Assembly: GCA_030141605.1 (NCBI GenBank)
Contig: JAQGDQ010001758.1
Coordinates: 1 to 26,535, forward strand
Source: Tubiluchus corallicola
Lineage: Eukaryota > Priapulida > Priapulimorpha > Priapulimorphida > Tubiluchidae
Length of the DNA: 26,535 nucleotides
Reading direction: 5' to 3'
The notes below the pieces were generated by a model. That model made no database searches, had not been told where the DNA came from, and was given only the letters and a program-made list of their open reading frames with translations. Shown here piece after piece: positions 1 to 10,000 of the stretch. The translations under genes and the position numbers were made by a program. Numbering within the stretch: position 1 is the stretch's first letter; every line of letters begins with the position of its first letter.

Positions 1-55
1 GAGGAGGTCAAGTGACCCAACGGTCATGTGTAGAGGAGTAAACCTTCCAAATCAG

Positions 56-304
56 GAGTGGAGCCCCGAAGGCGGACCAGTGCAGCATGCTCACTGACTC
101 CGGCAGCTCCTGCAGCCAACCTGGTGCCAAACGTATCACTCCGCTTTCCTTTGGACTACACCAGCGAGGAAGAGAGGGGGTTCCTGTTGTCTGGGCAACT
201 CAGGATCTCCATACACCTTGCCCAGGCATGCGCCCTGGAGAGGCCACTCCAGTGGTTCAAGGATCGGATTGCTCAGCCACAGTCGACGCTGCAGCTCCAT
301 CAAT
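56..304 (+). CDS. NUP188: NUP188 exon, third from last (5' boundary uncertain)
   Basis: An open frame runs from after the TAG at 31-33 to a TAA at 313-315. Residues such as VSLRFPLDYTSEEE and QLRISIHLAQACALER align without gaps, at low identity, to the human segment FALSF...TVNVALNMLGELDK just upstream of the last exons. The proposed donor is T|GTGATC after 304 (phase 1). The split codon with CA at 2219 gives Ser, restoring S-L-V-M against human S-L-L-M. The donor is weak. The acceptor could be CAG at 53-55 (exon from 56) or CTGCAG ending at 115 (exon from 116). An alternative phase-2 pairing, CA|GTCGAC with an acceptor at 2217, is possible but loses that Ser. Confidence 0.55.
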
Positions 305-1105
305 GTGATCAATAACTGACTCTCTTGGCGCACACTCCATTGTCTTCCGAGACAGAAGGATGCCAACAACCTCGTGGAATTAGTAAAATCACTTTAAAGT
401 CGCGATCATTTTCCCATTCTTCTTCACGTCATTCGTCTTGTAGAAAAGTAGCGCGCTGTCAATCTTCGTCAAAAGTATAATATGTTAGATATCTAATATA
501 ATTACATAGCTTATCTTGTAAATTTTTTGCGTGGACATTAGATAAGCTGCAGAAGTTTGAATTAGTTTGCGCAGCGCTCGCTTCCGGAAAGCCGCAACGC
601 GCTTAGGAAAGTCGTAAAGTCTTCCAGTTACGTCATGATTTTCAAGTGAATGGCGGCAACCACCACGAGTGAAAATTTCTATTCAGGTGTAGTTTATTTT
701 GCTCGTAGTTTCGTTGTTATGTTTTTGTAAGTTTAAGATTAAGTCATAACATTAGATAATAAATCAAGCATGTTGTACGACTCGTTCTTTCCTTTATTAG
801 CTACTGTTAAACATACAATTTGCTAAACAACTGCTCAAAATGATTTAAATGCAGGCAACATTGCTTGAAATTAAATCACTTTTATTGTCATGCTCTTAAA
901 TTGTTGCTGTTGTTGTTGTGGTGGTGGTGGTTGTTGTGGCAGTGTTGGTTGTTGTTGTCATGGTGGTTGTTGTTGTTGTTGTTGTTGTGGTGATGGTGGT
1001 TGTTGTTGTTGTTGTGGCAGTGTTGGTTGTTGTTGCTGTTATTGCAGTGGTTGTTGTTGTTTTAGTGGTGGTGATGGTTTTTGTTGTATGGTGGTGGTTG
1101 TGTTG

Positions 1106-1136
<31 letters not shown>

Positions 1137-1684
1137 TGTTGTTGTTGTTGTGGTGGTGGTTGTTGTTGTTGTGGCAGTGTTGGTTGTTGTTGCTGTTATT
1201 GCAGTGGTTGTTGTTTTAGTGGTGCTTGTTGTTGTGGTGGTGGTGGTGGTGGTGGTGATTGTTGTTGTTGTTGTGGTGGTGATTGTTGTTGTTGTTGTGG
1301 TGGTGGTGGTGGTGATTGTTGTTGTTGTGGCAGTGTTGGTTGTTGTTGCTGTTATTGTAGTGGTTGTTGTTTTAGTGGTGGTTGTTGTTGTTGTTGTTGT
1401 GGTGGTGGTTGTTGTTGTTGTTGTTGTGGTGGTGGTGATTGTTGTTGTTGTGGCAGTGTTGGTTGTTGTTGCTGTTATTGTAGTGGTTGTTGTTTTAGTG
1501 GTGCTTGTTGTTGTTGTTGTTGTGGTGGTGGTGGTGTTGTTGTTGTTGTTGTTGTGGTGGTGCTTGTTGTTGTTGTTGTTGTGGTGGTGGTGGTGATTGT
1601 TGTGGTGGTGGTTGTTGTTGTTGTGGTGGTGGTGATTGTTGTTGTTGTGGCAGTGTTGGTTGTTGTTGCTGTTATTGTTGTTGG

Positions 1685-1721
<37 letters not shown>

Positions 1722-4700
1722 GGTGGTGGTGGTGGTGGTGGTGGTGATTGTTGTTGTTGTTGTGGTGGTGATTGTTGTTGTTGTTGTTGTTGTGGTGGTG
1801 ATTGTTGTTGTTGTTGTGGTGGTGATTGTTGTTGTTGTTGTTGTGGTGGTGGTGATTGTTGTTGTTGTGGCAGTGTTGGTTGTTGTTGCTGTTATTGTAG
1901 TGGTTGTTGTTTTAGTGGTGGTTGTTGTTGTTGTTGTTGTGGTGGTGGTTGTTGTTGTTGTTGTTGTGGTGGTGGTGGTGATTGTTGTTGTTGTTGTTGT
2001 GGTGGTGGTGGTGGTGGTTGTTGTTGTTGTGGTGGTGGTGGTTGTTGTTGTTATTTTTGTGGTGGTTTTGGTTGTTATTATTATTGTTGTGGTGGTCGTT
2101 GTTATTGCGGTAGTTGTTGCAGTTATTGTTGTTGTTATTGTGGTGGTGGTTTTTGTTGTTGCTGTTATCATCAACATCATATCCATCATCAACATCAAAT
2201 ACATGCTTATTTTCAGAGCACTTGTAATGCAGCTTCTAGAAAAGTCGTTACTGCTGTTGATGTGCCAGGCGAGTTTACATCTGAGAGATGCGCGACTACC
2301 GTCCAGGGAGAAGCAGCTGCTGAAGAGGGAACTGGGCACAGAACTGGTACGTAGTGCGTGTTACTGTATTACATCTACGGTGCAACAGAACTGGTACGTA
2401 GTGCATGTTACTGAATTACATGTACGGTGTAACAGAACTGGTACGTAGTGCGTGTTACTGAATTACATGTGCAGTGTAACAGAACTGGTACGTAGTGCGT
2501 GTTACTGAATTACATGTACGGTGTAACAGAACTGGTACGTAGTGCGTGTTACTGAATTACATGTACAGTGTAACAGAACTGGTACGTAGTGCGTGTTACT
2601 GAATTACATGTGCAGTGTAACAGAACTGGTACGTAGTGCGTGTTACTGAATTACATCTACAGTGTAACAGAACTGGTACGTAGTGCGTGTTACTGAATTA
2701 CATCTACAGTGTAACAGAACTGGTACGTAGTGCGTGTTACTGAATTACATGTACAGTGTAACAGAACTGGTACGTAGTGCATGTTACTGAATTACATGTA
2801 CAGTGTAACAGAACTGGTACGTAGTGCGTGTTACTGAATTACATGTACAGCGTAACAGAACTGGTACGTAGTGCGTGTTACTGAATTACATGTACGGTGT
2901 AACAGAACTGGTACGTAGTGCATGTTACTGAATTACATGTACAGTGTAACAGAACTGGTACGTAGTGCATGTTACTGAGTTACATGTACGGTGTAACAGA
3001 ACTGGTACGTAGTGCGTGTTACTGAATTACATGTACGGTGTAACAGTACTGGTACGTAGTGCGTGTTACTGAATTACATGTACAGCGTAACAGAACTGGT
3101 ACGTAGTGCGTGTTACTGAATTACATCTACAGTGTAACAGAACTGGTACGTAGTGCGTGTTACTGAATTACATGTACAGTGTAACAGAACTGGTACGTAG
3201 TGCATGTTACTGAATTACATGTACAGTGTAACAGAACTGGTACGTAGTGCGTGTTACTGAATTACATCTACGGTGTAACAGAACTGGTACGTAGTGCGTG
3301 TTACTGAATTACATGTACGGTGTAACAGAACTGGTACGTAGTGCGTGTTACTGAATTACATCTACAGTGTAACAGAACTGGTACGTAGTGCGTGTTACTG
3401 AATTACATGTACAGTGTAACAGAACTGGTACGTAGTGCGCATTACTGAATTACATATACAGTGTAACTGAACTGGTACGTAGTGCGCGTTACTGAATTAC
3501 ATCTACAGTGCAACAGAACTGGTACGTAGTGCGCGTTACTGAATTACATCTACAGTGCAACAGAACTGGTATGTAGTGCGTGCTACTGAATTACATCTAC
3601 AGTGCATTTTCCGGGTCTGCGATCCTAACAGATCTGGCGAGACATTGTTTTGTCTTTAGGAAAATATTGAAATTTACTGCTGTACTTACAGATGAGCTGT
3701 CAAACGTGCAGTACATCACAAACTAACTTATCACAACTGAGAGGAACAGCACTTGTTTTCTGTAGTGCCTCTCTAACTAGCGAGTGGCAAAATGCAGGTA
3801 ACAACGAAGAACTAGTGGCGCGAACGTGAAATTGTGTTTGTGTGGTAATAATTCTATTACGCAAGTCATTCTTAAAAAAATAGTACGTTACGAACATCGC
3901 ACAGCTGATTTGCAAATTTGAACAATTTCTAACACAATGGATACGCGACATCCGTACAAGATCCAACTTCATAACACTTCATCCAACAATGCACATGCAA
4001 ATATCATATCATATATGACATATTTCTGCTGCTCGGACAAAATCAACTTCTTCAATCCATTAACCCTTTCACACCCGTTGTATCCCGTGGGATATGAGAA
4101 TATTTTCTGCCTTTAAAATGAATAAAATTTTAAAACTGACAGTTATTTGATCTGTTAATAGTTATTTTGATTTAAGCCAATAACAATAGAGTAAAAATGG
4201 TGATAAAATGGCAAACTAGAAAATCTACATAGCTTAAAAAACTGTGCAAAGTACAGTACTTTAGAGACGACTTTGTACAGATCAGCATAGCATGCATACT
4301 AAATGTCTTAAATACTTTAAAAAATTATCAGCAGTTGCAAAATGCAGCACATTTTTATGCTTCCATTGAATCCCAACGTATCCCGTGGGAAACAGGCTAT
4401 ACTTAGCACACAGGTTGAAAAAAAATAATTTGGGACTGAAAGGGTTAAATCAAAGCGGACAAAATGGCACCTCTGCGTCTTAGCTGTTCCACCGGCAAAA
4501 TGCTAAAAATTTGTTTCCCCGGCTGCTCAGTTTTGTCGTCGAAATCTTCCCCGGTTTTTCACTAATGTAAAATTTATAATTATTGCAGAATCTCTTCCTG
4601 ATGGGCGTGTATCGGTACCTCCGACGAGGAGCACCTCCTTCACCGGGCACGGTCACTCTAACCAGTCCGGTTTCGGCCGGCAAGTCTCCGACTCCGACGA

Positions 4701-4816
4701 CCTCGCCCCGTACGCCGGGATCCGCTTCCAAGACGAAGCAGCACGCTTTCTCCATGGCTCAGGAACAGGCGTATTTTAGACTGGTACAGCAGTTTGTTTC
4801 GGGCATTTTGAAGTGA
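56..4816 (+). CDS. NUP188: NUP188 nucleoporin, 3' end of gene (three exons, C-terminal ~200 residues)
   Basis: NUP188 is a large scaffold nucleoporin of the inner ring of the nuclear pore complex. The visible exons are about 56-304, 2219-2346 and 4589-4816, spliced with phases 1 then 0. Recognition rests on the C-terminus as recalled from the human protein: a hydrophobic helix ending in LRD, then REKQLLKREL (human DKQRMKQEL), then YRYLRRGAPPSPG (human SRYFRRGAPSSPA), then a Ser/Pro/Thr-rich linker, and a final FRLVQQFVSGILK (human IQLVQAFVRHMQR) before TGA. The rest of the gene, well over 1,500 residues in the family, lies upstream of the window. The two introns are unusually repeat-rich. The gene converges on UQCRC2. 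The last two exons are strong; the first is supported by weaker similarity. Confidence 0.88.
305..889 (+). other. Intron sequence, left part; no further exon seen
   Basis: This is the start of the NUP188 intron before the GTT/GGT array. It holds an ETS-like CTTCCGGAA near 581, TTACGTCA at about 628 and a short ATGGCGGCAACC frame with a GT donor-like end near 699, but nothing connects these to a gene. An AATAAA occurs near 759. No repeat family was recognised. Confidence 0.4.
898..2160 (+). repeat. GTT/GGT imperfect trinucleotide array with higher-order repeats
   Basis: About 1.26 kb is built almost entirely of GTT, GGT and GTG triplets. It is not random. A block reading GTGGCAGTGTTGG, GTTGTTGCTGTTATTG and (in most copies) GTTGTTTTAGTGG recurs near 1013, 1171, 1327, 1449, 1647 and 1869, separated by variable runs of GTT and GGT. 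It lies in the NUP188 intron and ends about 60 bases before the exon at 2219. Triplet periodicity removes stop codons in several frames, which creates long Val/Cys/Gly or Thr/Asn ORFs of no coding value. Runs of GGT on the plus strand could form G-quadruplexes. Confidence 0.95.
2219..2346 (+). CDS. NUP188: NUP188 penultimate exon
   Basis: Acceptor TTTTCAGAG|CACTTG and donor GAACTG|GTACGT (phase 0). With the split Ser it encodes SLVMQLLEKSLLLLMCQ then ASLHLRDARLPSREKQLL and KRELGTEL. The human counterpart reads SLLMFTMENCFYLLISQ then AMRYLRDPAVHPRDKQ. The first part is a hydrophobic helix and the second a basic, charged helix. The last nine bases of the exon (ACAGAACTG) are themselves the first copy of a 47-bp tandem repeat that continues into the intron. 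A TTTTCAG acceptor two bases earlier (exon from 2217) is the alternative. Confidence 0.88.
2338..3606 (+). repeat. 47-bp minisatellite, about 27 copies, carrying a 5' splice-site sequence
   Basis: The unit begins CAGAACTGGTACGTAGTGCG and continues TGTTACTGAATTACATGTAC then AGTGTAA. Starts at 2339, 2386 and onward are exactly 47 bases apart. Variation is mostly single substitutions (TGTAC/TCTAC, GCGTG/GCATG), with the most diverged copies at the 3' end (3430-3606). The array starts across the exon-intron junction at 2346/2347, so nearly every copy repeats the CTG|GTACGT donor context. Confidence 0.97.
4064..4444 (+). mobile_element. piggyBac-type MITE, copy 1 (381 bp, TTAA target duplication)
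   Basis: The element starts CCCTTTCACACCCG and ends GGGACTGAAAGGG. It is flanked by TTAA at 4060-4063 and 4445-4448, the target-site signature of the piggyBac superfamily. The palindrome-like TATCCCGTGGGA occurs near both ends (about 4080 and 4379). No transposase is encoded. A second copy in the same orientation lies at 10503-10961, so this is a dispersed non-autonomous family. Confidence 0.8.
4589..4816 (+). CDS. NUP188: NUP188 last coding exon
   Basis: Acceptor ATTATTGCAG|AATCTC, phase 0, stop TGA at 4814-4816. It encodes 75 residues: NLFLMGVYRYLRRGAPPSPG, a Ser/Thr/Pro linker (TSPVSAGKSPTPTTSPRTPG), SASKTKQHAFSMAQEQ, and the closing helix AYFRLVQQFVSGILK. Both the RRGAP..SP block and the terminal LVQ.FV helix match the C-terminus of NUP188 proteins; the linker is low complexity and poorly conserved in the family. 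The GC content is clearly higher than in the surrounding DNA. Confidence 0.9.
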   Translation, partial: NLFLMGVYRYLRRGAPPSPGTVTLTSPVSAGKSPTPTTSPRTPGSASKTKQHAFSMAQEQAYFRLVQQFVSGILK

Positions 4817-4849
4817 TTCGTAAAACTCTGACTGCCGTAACTAATTTCA

Positions 4850-5107
4850 ACCAGTATGCAGCCATGTGTAACACATGATGAGCAAGTATGTTAAACTGGT
4901 ATGCAGCCATGTGTAACACGAGAGCGAGTGAGTTAAACTGGTATGCAGCCATGTGTAACACATGAGAGCGAGTGAATTAAACTGGTATGCAGCCATGTGT
5001 AACACATGAGAGCGAGTGAGTTAAACTGGTATGCAGCCATGTGTAACTCATGATGAGCAAGTGAGTTAGACTGGTATGCAGTCATGTGTAACACATGATG
5101 ACCAAGT
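4850..5107 (+). repeat. 44-45 bp minisatellite, about 6 copies, just after the NUP188 stop
   Basis: The unit is TTAAACTGGTATGCAGCCAT followed by GTGTAACACATGAGAGCGAG and TGAG. The core ATGCAG(C/T)CATGTGTAAC starts at 4856, 4901, 4943, 4987, 5031 and 5076. The first copy lies about 40 bases after the TGA, so it is probably transcribed in the 3'UTR. Its AACTGGTATGCAG start resembles the AACTGGTACGTAG of the 47-bp array. Confidence 0.9.
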
Positions 5108-6350
5108 TAAATCACAGGTAAAGGCGTACGGTCGCCATCTTGCTATGTAAGTCAGTTTGTTTTGGAAAGGGAAGGCAAGAACTGCTAACAGAAATCCACT
5201 TTAACTCAACCGTTTAGTGAAATGTTTTTGCAACGGTGATGTCACGTGATTGGGAAGTCTTTGGTTGCTGCTCTGACTCCGGAGGATTGTCTACGAAGAT
5301 GAAATTAAGGACCAATTTTTTAAGAGGCGAGTTGCTGTTTTAAGCAACTTTAACTGGCTTCTTTTGCAAACCGTTTCTTTGTATTTCTGTGTGTTGAAAC
5401 CAAGTATCATTTATCTTTGTACAACTCCATGAATTCATAATTCTTGTGGAATAAGAACTTAATAATGTCACCTTTTTTATTTCATAATTGTGGCCTACGT
5501 GCCTTCAGATCCACTTAACCCGAATCTAACCCAAATAAATCCGCGTTGAAATCCACTTGATCCAGATTTCATTAGGTCAGATTTCCGGTTAATGCAAGTC
5601 TACGTGTTCGTGCCGTGTTCAAGTCAGATCTGACGCTTTTGTGACGATTCCTGGTGGTTTTTTAGCTTCTCACAAATATGAAATTTAAAGGACAAGAAAA
5701 GGGATACCCGAAGTAGGTTTCAGAAGAATTGCATTAAAAAATTATGTTACTTTATAGCAATTTTATGCGTATATCGTACTCGCATTGAAAGGATTTTTTG
5801 TTTGTTTTCATTTTAAATCTCCTGCAATATAGTTCTGACGGCGCCATTACATGACTTCACCTATGTACAATGTAAATCAGGGGAAGGCACGGCAATGTTA
5901 AACTTTGTCCCAAAAAACTTTCCTTGCAAATCTATATTATTTACAATTTTGCTTACCTGCTGGAAAGACTTATGTAACTAGAAAAGAAAATTATTAATTA
6001 TTTAAAGTGTTTTCACCAATTGGTAAAATGTCGCTGACTCACCCTCCAGGGTGCACCACTCGCTAACCAAAAATGTATTTTTAATCTTATTGACAAGATA
6101 CAGCAAATTAAAATTTTTACTTAGTTAGTGACGTGTGCTACTTCATTCAATGTTATCTAAACTTGTTTCAAACGACCTACCACTAAAATGGCTGTTTTGT
6201 AAAATGACTGATAAGGATGCCTAAACTTGATTTTTATCAGTGAGATAGTCAAAACTCGTTAGCTGACATGTTGTATACCAGCCGTTAGATGACGTTGCAT
6301 TTTGAGAATGTATTATATGACTCATGGATTATATGATCTTGTGCATTGTG
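5108..6350. other. Convergent intergenic / probable NUP188 3'UTR; no gene seen
   Basis: This is ordinary AT-rich sequence between the NUP188 stop and the end of UQCRC2. No ORF or RNA gene is supported. AATAAA occurs at about 5534 and could be an early poly(A) signal. Near 5510-5600 short CCACTTRA.CC(A/C)GAT.T phrases recur, possibly a decayed repeat. Confidence 0.4.
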
Positions 6351-6356
6351 AATAAA
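6351..6356 (+). terminator. Candidate NUP188 poly(A) signal
   Basis: AATAAA is followed directly by a T/GT-rich stretch (TTGTTTTTTG), and a second AATAAA lies at 6385. Placement as the NUP188 3' end is inference and would give a 3'UTR of about 1.5 kb. Confidence 0.35.
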
Positions 6357-6469
6357 TTGTTTTTTGTAATATGATCATTCGTGTAATAAATTTTACAACT
6401 GTTCTTGTTATGTATGTGAAAGTTATTTCACCTCACTTCTTTCATCCTACTTTTTCTCTCAGTTATCTG

Positions 6470-6786
6470 TCTGCTCTCTCTCTGTCTCTCTCTCTCCCTC
6501 TCTCTCCTCTCTCTCTCTCTCTCTCCTCTCTCCCTCTCTCTCTATCTTGTCTTGTCTCTCTCTCCCCCTCTCTCTTTCTCTCTGCCTCCTCTCTTTCTTG
6601 CTCTCCCTTCCCCTCTCTTTGCCTCCCCTCTCTCTCTCTCTCTCTCTTTGCCTCCTCTCTCTTTCTTGCTCTCCCTTCCTCTCTCTTTGCCTCCCCCCTC
6701 TCTCTCTCTTTCTTGCTCTCCTCTCCTGCTCTTTTTTGCTCTCTCTCTCTCTCCCACACACACACACACGCACGCACCCACCCACA
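6470..6786. repeat. CT-rich microsatellite tract followed by CA repeat
   Basis: About 280 bases of CT/TCTC with interspersed TTTGCCTCC and TTTCTTGCTCTCC phrases that themselves repeat, ending in CACACACACACGCACGCACC. The polypyrimidine lies on the plus strand. Every ORF across it is low-complexity Leu/Ser or Arg/Glu. Confidence 0.95.
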
Positions 6787-6977
6787 CACTCTGGCTACTA
6801 TACTTGATTACTTGTTATTATTACAAACTAGTGCAAACATAATAAGCTTTTAAATAGTTTCTTCATCTTAATTGACATGAAAGTGCAAATATAAATTACG
6901 TTTCCTAAACTGCAGCAGCAGCTGACAACAAGCAATGAGACAAGTTTGTGAATAATTTTCTACAACAAAAATGTTAA

Positions 6978-7064
6978 TTATATTAACTGATCCAAATGTG
7001 GGGTGTTGTACAAATCACCAACGGCGGCCATTGCAGGTTTACCAGTCAGCACTCGCTTTGCCAC
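6978..7064 (-). CDS. UQCRC2: UQCRC2 last exon, with stop
   Basis: Acceptor CTATTTCAG|GTGGCA, phase 0. It encodes residues 416-443 of the visible protein, VAKRVLTGKPAMAAVGDLYN then TPHLDQLI, with stop TAA at 6978-6980. The K(R/K).(L/V).G...MAA.G.L..TP..D.L pattern is the C-terminus of core 2. No canonical AATAAA was found on the minus strand in the ~200 bases after the stop. Confidence 0.93.
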   Translation of the reverse strand: MAKRVLTGKPAMAAVGDLYNTPHLDQLI

Positions 7065-10000
7065 CTGAAATAGGAAAAACAACAAGGTTATAAAGCTGAA
7101 GTGAAGAGAATTTCACGGATAAGCAGTCAGAGGGAAAAAAGAGCATTCATATCATGCACATAGAATTTTATTATGAAAATTGCCAGAATTCAGCAAGTGC
7201 GAAATGAAGAGAAATCTTTTGATGATGTAAAATTATTAGAACATGATGTTCACGATGTCCATAATATGATAGCAAACATGTAATTTTAATGTTGTAATTT
7301 GAAATTGTAATTTTAAACAAACAAAAATATGAGAGTTTATACATAAACATGATAAAATCCTAAACAAAAAATACTTTTTGCTTAGTAATAGCCTTGATAG
7401 TCGCAGTTTAAGCTTGATCCATTCACGGTAAGCACGTGACGACTGACAAGAAACTGCGTGAGCGGCAGTACTTTCTCTACCTAACCACAGACATGGCCGC
7501 ATGCGCACAACAGCCAAACACCGCGTTGCTGGAGCGCACCGTACTGGGCTGTGAAACAAACAGTACTACCCTCACTGAATTGCATTGAATAGTATCAATA
7601 ATAATGATAGAACATAGGGGGTGCTGCAGTTCCACAGTACCTATATACGAGCCGACAGTGTTCAAGATTAAGGCACGTTCACATTTTAACTGGTGTGAAT
7701 ACGCAAACATTAAAACGTCGAAAACCGACTTACGGTGTTTAAATCGTTTAACGTGACGGCTTCTATAAACGCTCGCGCTTTGTCGTGAGTATAGTGAAAA
7801 ACTTTGTCCAAATGCATGATCTGACCGCCTAGCGACAGAGCTACTTCATCCTGATCTTCTCCCTGCATCAGCATCCATGTCAGCAGCTGCTTCCTGTGAA
7901 AAAATGACAGCATTTTCTGGTTAGTGACAGGTGCGTATTAACCAATAGGCTAACTAGGCCAAAGACTGAGGAGCGTCACATTTTTGGAACAATTCTTATT
8001 ATTCTCAAAAAATGTGTAGACTTTCATATTCACGTAATGGGCGCATTTTATAACACACCACAGGCAGTTACTGAACTCATCTTCTATATAAGTGCCACAT
8101 AACGAACAGGTGCAAGGTATTACGCAACAAGCAGTTGCGCAGCCTGCTTGAATATAACCGCTATGCAAATACATTAATAATGACCACGTCGAAACTAGGT
8201 TAATAGTGTTTCTAATACACCACAAGTAATTGTTTACACTGCCCATTACATAAACAACCATAAATTCACAATACTGATGGGCGGGACAGAACTATCAGCT
8301 TAGGGCGTCGCAGAGTCTTGACACGCCCCGGAACAGACTATTTCCATTCGTCCGATCCATTATGCATAAAATGTACCAGATAACGCCGGATGGGTCCATT
8401 TAAATGAAGCCATGCATTTGGACCGCGACATGCAGCAATGAAAATGACTATATTTACTGACAACAATTACAAACACTCGTATCTATGCTCAACAATTCAT
8501 AATCTTTGCACATATTTATTAAATAGATTACGACTGTGAATGGCAGAGAGAGGGCAGGAGAGTACTATCAGCTTAGCGGCGTCAAAAAGGGTTGAAACGC
8601 CCCCGCCTGCTCCTCGCAAAATAAATAAAAACGTCCCGAAAACTGATCGTAATCAATTATCGAATTGGTTTCGTATACGATCAAACGATTATTATGAAAA
8701 CGGAAACCGTGTCCCGCCATTATTATTGTAAAAACTTAAAAATGACGCTCACTTAGCCGTCTTGAATTGTTCATCGGTGAAGCCACTCTTTGCAAGTTGT
8801 CTACAGCAATCAAGAGCCCCTTGAAGCAACTGAAACACACAACGTGACGGTAATTATTGCATGGCTTCCTGAAGTTTATCACAAGCAAATAATTATTATT
8901 ATAAGGTGATTATTATTTAATCTAAGCCTTGGTTTAAAAAAGCTATTGTAGTTTTCAATATTTTAGAGCATTCTTTATTCTGAACTCGTGTTTACACAAT
9001 CATCCGGTTTTGCTTTAACAATTTTTGTGTCACTACAGCATGAAGTATATACTTGTGTTTTTAAATACTACTAATACTAATAATAGTGGTGGTGGTGGTG
9101 GTGTTTGTGGTGGTAGGGTTGCGGCTGCCGCCGCCGCCGCCAGCAGCGGCCGCCGCCGCTGCTGTTGCTAGTTGCTGCAGCAGCGCACAGCGTGAGTGTT
9201 GTTGTTGTTGTTGTTGTTGTAGTTGTTGCGCAGCAGCGTTGCCGTTGTTGCCGCTGTTGTAGCAGCAGTAGCAGCAGCAGCGTTGCTGCTAGTAGCAGCA
9301 GCAGCAGCAGCAGTTGTTGTTGCAGCAGCAGTAGCAGCAGCAGGTTGCTAGGCGTTGGCGTAGCAGGCAGCGTTGGCAGCAGCAGCGTTGCCAGCAGCAG
9401 CAGTTGCAGCAGCGCAGCAGCAGCAGGTGCCGCTGTTGCTGCTGTTGCTGCTCGCTGCCGCTGCCGCCGCGTTGCTGCTGCTGTTAGCGCGTTTGCTGCC
9501 GTTACGCCGCTGCTGCGTGCCGTTGCGCCGCCAGGGTTGGTTGCCGTGCGTTGCAGCTGCCGTTGCCGTTGCCAGCGTTGCTGCCGCTGCCGTTGCCGTT
9601 GCCGTTGCCATAGCGTTGCTGCGCTGTTGCTGTTGCTGCTGCTTGTTGCCGCTGTTGCCGTTGCCGTCGCTGCAGTTGTTGCTGCTGTTGCGTTAAGCGT
9701 TGCTGCCGCCGCCGTTGCTGTTGCTGCTGCTGCTGCAGTTGTTGCAGCAGTTGTTGTTCGTTTTCTTGCAGCCGCGTATCGTCGGCTTTGGTACATAAAC
9801 GCGAAAAGGAAATAAAGCGACACTGAACCGAATGCAACTTTTCCTACCGTAGCCATGTCGTCGGCCTGTCCGGCGAGCGTGAATCCAAACAAGCCAGAAT
9901 CGGAGTAGTTCGCGTTCAACGCCGAAATCTGAAGCAACAAAAATAAAAAATTCCTCCTGTGATCAAGCAGCAGGATGAAAATTAAGCAAAATCGATGCAT

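Noticed and set aside
575-700. Promoter and first exon (ETS-like CTTCCGGAA, TTACGTCA, then ATGGCGGCAACC with a GT end)
   Set aside because: It lies inside the NUP188 intron, and no downstream exon of another plus-strand gene was found; the motifs are short enough to occur by chance.
918-2354. 478- and 425-residue ORFs (Val/Cys/Gly and Thr/Asn/His-rich) on both strands
   Set aside because: They are the translation of the GTT/GGT array, which removes stops by three-base periodicity. Only the last ~40 residues in one frame correspond to a real NUP188 exon.
2338-3606. CRISPR array (regular 47-bp repeats)
   Set aside because: The repeats are contiguous and near-identical along their whole length with no unique spacers, and the DNA is eukaryotic.
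6371-6853. Leu/Ser and Arg/Glu-rich ORFs
   Set aside because: Translation of the CT/GA microsatellite.
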